Source of the DNA: Candidatus Effluviviaceae Genus I sp.
GTDB lineage: Bacteria; Joyebacterota; Joyebacteria; Joyebacterales; Joyebacteraceae
Length of the DNA stretch: 64,000 bases
Assembly: GCA_016867725.1 (NCBI GenBank)
Contig: VGIX01000004.1
Coordinates: forward strand, 42,133 to 106,132
Direction: 5' to 3'
In this document: positions 62,038-64,000 of the stretch, one piece after another
How positions within the stretch are numbered: position 1 is the first letter of the stretch
Layout: every line of letters begins with the position of its first letter
Notes under the pieces: model-generated
The model's input: the letters and a program-made list of their open reading frames with translations, nothing else
The model's database searches: none
What the model was told of the DNA's origin: nothing
Program-made: the position numbers and the translations under genes

Positions 62038-63265
62038 GCCGCTGAGGATCCTCTGCATCAGCCAGTTCCTGTTCCCCGACAGCTTCGCCGGCGTCGAGCG
62101 CGTGGCGCACGAGACGATGAAGCGGCTCGTCGCGCGCGGGCACCGCATCGACATGGTGGGGCTCCGCACGAAGGAGGGAACGCCCGACGTCGAGTCGGTG
62201 GACGGGATCACCGTGCGCCGCTTCGGCGACGCGGCGAGGGGGCGGCGGTTCGGCGGGCGCACGGCGGACGCGCTCATCGGGCCGCGGAGGCTCCTTCGGA
62301 GGCTCCTCGACGAGAACCGCTACGACGCCGTGCTGCCGCACCACTACTTCCCCTACTACGCCTTCACGCGAGTGAGCCGCCGCAAGGCCGCGCCCGAGAT
62401 CATGACCTTCCACGCGTCGTTCTGGCAGGAGCTCAGGCTCGAGGGCGCCGACCGCGACATCGGGAAGCCCCTGGAGTCGCTGCTCTTCGGGGGGCTCGCG
62501 CGACGCACGGAGCGGGCGTGCCTCAAGCGGGCCGACCGCATCGTGGTGCTCAGCGACTTCTCGAGGGAGCAGCTTCTCAGCCACTACCCGTTCGCGGCCG
62601 GGAAGATCCGCAAGATCCCCGGCGGCGTGGACCTCGAGCGGTTCAGGCCGGCGGAGGACCGGGCGGCGCTGCGGCGCGCTCTGTCGCTTCCGGAGGACCG
62701 TCCGGTGCTCTTCACGGCGCGGAGGCTCGTGCCGCGCATGGGGCTCGAGAACCTCATCGAGGCCGTCGCATCGGTCAAGGAGTCGTTCCCGCGCGTCCTG
62801 CTCGTCGTCGCGGGGCGGGGGAGGCTCGAGGGGGAACTGAGGGCGCTGGCCGCCGCGAAGGGGCTGTCGGACACCGTCTCGTTCGCGGGCTTCGTGGACG
62901 ACGAGACGCTCGTGCGGCACCACCAGGCGGCCGACCTCTTCGTTCTGCCGTCCATCGCGTTCGAGGGATTCGGGATGGTGACGCTCGAGGCGCTGGCCTG
63001 CGGCACGCCGTCGGTGGGGACGCCCATCGGGGCGACGCCCGAGATCCTGAGGCCGCTCGCGCCGCAGCTCGTGCTCGACGGGGCGGAGCCCGTGGCCATC
63101 CGGCGCGGGCTCGCCGCCGTGCTCGAGTGGCTGTCGGACCGCGCCGCCGCCGAGCGGCTCAGAGCGCAGTGTCGGGAGTACGTCGCGACGCGGTACGGAT
63201 GGGACCGCGCGGTGGACGCGCTCGAGGGGCTCCTGCAGGAGGTCGTCGATGCCGACCGGGCGTAG
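62030..63265 (+). CDS. GT4-family glycosyltransferase
   Basis: A 411-residue GT-B enzyme, beginning RILCISQFLFPDSFAGVERV, with HGHR-like MKRLVARGHRIDMVGLRTKE and a donor domain: TARRLVPRMGLENLIEAVAS, VLLVVAGRGRLEGELRALAA, VSFAGFVDDETLVRHHQAAD and SIAFEGFGMVTLEALACGTP. The GTG start at 62030 overlaps the previous gene by eight bases. An alternative internal start is not needed. It would extend the exopolysaccharide repeat. Specificity unknown. Confidence 0.9.
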   Translation: MPRPLRILCISQFLFPDSFAGVERVAHETMKRLVARGHRIDMVGLRTKEGTPDVESVDGITVRRFGDAARGRRFGGRTADALIGPRRLLRRLLDENRYDAVLPHHYFPYYAFTRVSRRKAAPEIMTFHASFWQELRLEGADRDIGKPLESLLFGGLARRTERACLKRADRIVVLSDFSREQLLSHYPFAAGKIRKIPGGVDLERFRPAEDRAALRRALSLPEDRPVLFTARRLVPRMGLENLIEAVASVKESFPRVLLVVAGRGRLEGELRALAAAKGLSDTVSFAGFVDDETLVRHHQAADLFVLPSIAFEGFGMVTLEALACGTPSVGTPIGATPEILRPLAPQLVLDGAEPVAIRRGLAAVLEWLSDRAAAERLRAQCREYVATRYGWDRAVDALEGLLQEVVDADRA

Positions 63266-64000
63266 CGCGGAGCGCGCGGCCTGGGTGATCGGCCGTCTCC
63301 TGGCCATGAGCCCGGCCGAGGTCGGGCTCCGGGCGGTGAGGTCTGCGAGGACGCTCGGCGCCCGGAGGGCGAGGCCGCGGCCGCAGGCCGAGGTCGTCGC
63401 GCGGGCGCGCGCGCTGCGCGGCCTCGACGGGGGCGCCGTCCTCGCGGCGCTCGCCGAGGGGCGCGGCACGGTGCTCGCCGGCGCCCGCGACGAGGCCGCG
63501 CTCCGAGCCGCCCTCGGGCGGCTCGGCGTCGCCGAGGGCGACTGCGCGCGCGCCGCCGACGAGGCGCTCGAGGGCTCCGTGCCGGCCTTCGGGTGGACGA
63601 CGATCGACGCCGGGCGGCCGGTGGACTGGCTGCGCGACCCCGTGACGGGCGCGCAATGGCCTCTCGTCCACTGGGCGGCGTTGGACTACCGCCATCTCCA
63701 CGAGCTGGGAGACCCGAGGTGTGTGTGGGAGCTCAACCGCTGCCACCATCTCGTGACGATGGGGCGCGCGTTCGCCGTGACGCGGGACGCGAAGTATGGC
63801 AGAGCGGTCTGGGACGCGATCGGGTCGTGGATCGCGGCGAATCCGCCGCACTTCGGGATCAACTGGGCGAGTCCTCTCGAGACTGCGATCAGGCTGATTT
63901 CGTGGGCCATGGCGCTCGACCTCGTCGGAGCCGAGGGCGGCGACGAGGGGCGCGCCGCGGATCTGGCGGCCAGCGTGTGGTTGCAGGCGCGGCACGTGTC
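63249..64000 (+). CDS. heparinase II/III-family protein, N-terminal part (3' end outside window)
   Basis: An open frame of 250 residues runs off the right edge. After a helical start, residues 120-235 match the heparinase II/III N-terminal domain: GRPVDWLRDPVTGAQWPLVH, WAALDYRHLHELGDPRCVWE, LNRCHHLVTMGRAFAVTRDA and FGINWASPLETAIRLISWAM. These lyases cut uronic-acid polysaccharides and are common in exopolysaccharide loci, where they may trim the polymer. The ATG at 63249 follows GGAGG and overlaps the preceding gene by 17 bases. The catalytic C-terminal domain is not visible. Confidence 0.82.
   Translation, partial: MPTGRSAERAAWVIGRLLAMSPAEVGLRAVRSARTLGARRARPRPQAEVVARARALRGLDGGAVLAALAEGRGTVLAGARDEAALRAALGRLGVAEGDCARAADEALEGSVPAFGWTTIDAGRPVDWLRDPVTGAQWPLVHWAALDYRHLHELGDPRCVWELNRCHHLVTMGRAFAVTRDAKYGRAVWDAIGSWIAANPPHFGINWASPLETAIRLISWAMALDLVGAEGGDEGRAADLAASVWLQARHV

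Overview
The window is a very GC-rich, tightly packed bacterial chromosome segment. I recognise 50 protein genes, 49 of them on the + strand, many joined by ATGA/GTGA-type overlaps. I see no tRNA, rRNA, CRISPR array, transposase or phage gene. The genes describe a diderm that makes lipopolysaccharide: LpxA, LpxB, LpxC, LpxD and LpxK, WaaA, MsbA, Lol, BamA, Skp, TamB and several heptosyltransferases. A fused LpxC-FabZ, a PorV/PorQ-like protein and a FlgD-Ig-like C-terminal domain point to the FCB assemblage, most likely an uncultured candidate phylum of the Eisenbacteria, Krumholzibacteriota or Latescibacterota kind. The phylum-level guess is weak.

Layout. (1) 1-3055: the end of a secreted surface protein, a PorV/PorQ-like outer-membrane protein with an extra C-terminal domain, and a BamD-like TPR lipoprotein. 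(2) 3086-9583: nadD, polA, coaE, prfB (with an intact programmed +1 frameshift) and lysS. (3) 9602-15596: a Lol permease and ATPase, then mcsA-mcsB-clpC, the protein-arginine-phosphorylation and ClpC module best known from Firmicutes. (4) 15633-31376: an outer-membrane biogenesis cluster, tamB-bamA-skp-lpxD-lpxC/fabZ-lpxA-Gfo/Idh oxidoreductase-lpxB-(acyltransferase/waaA fusion)-lpxK. (5) 31369-36649: nadA-nadB, then a lipoprotein fusing the Memo and AMMECR1 domains and a radical SAM enzyme with an N-terminal hydrophobic segment, which together make an apparently exported AmmeMemoRadiSam set. (6) 36751-40176: a secreted beta-helix protein facing a convergent membrane spermidine-synthase-like gene, the only gene on the - strand. 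(7) 40421-52582: lipid A-core export and assembly, with a divergent GT9, msbA, three more GT9 heptosyltransferases, three GT4-like transferases, gmhB, a DUF3108 protein and a conserved enzyme-like protein of unknown function. (8) 52886-64000: an exopolysaccharide locus with a minimal phosphoglycosyl transferase, a GT39-type membrane transferase, Wza-like and Wzz-like proteins, an ExeA-like ATPase, a BY-kinase-like protein without the P-loop lysine, an O-antigen ligase/polymerase, two GT4 enzymes and the start of a heparinase II/III-family protein.

How the parts fit. Regions 4 and 7 would build Kdo-lipid A and a heptose-containing core and flip it across the inner membrane. Bam, Tam, Skp and Lol genes supply outer-membrane protein and lipoprotein assembly. 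Region 8 would start, extend, polymerise and export a separate surface polysaccharide. Five sigma70-like promoters (TTGACA or TTTACA, 17-18 bp, then mostly TAGNNT) mark likely transcription units at 19713, 36659, 40271, 52579 and 53698.

Most unusual observations: the exported Memo/AMMECR1/radical-SAM set, the acyltransferase-WaaA fusion, the P-loop-defective BY-kinase homologue, the arginine kinase-ClpC module in an LPS-bearing cell, the conserved unknown protein at 51614-52582, and the structured leaders at 36693 and 52608.
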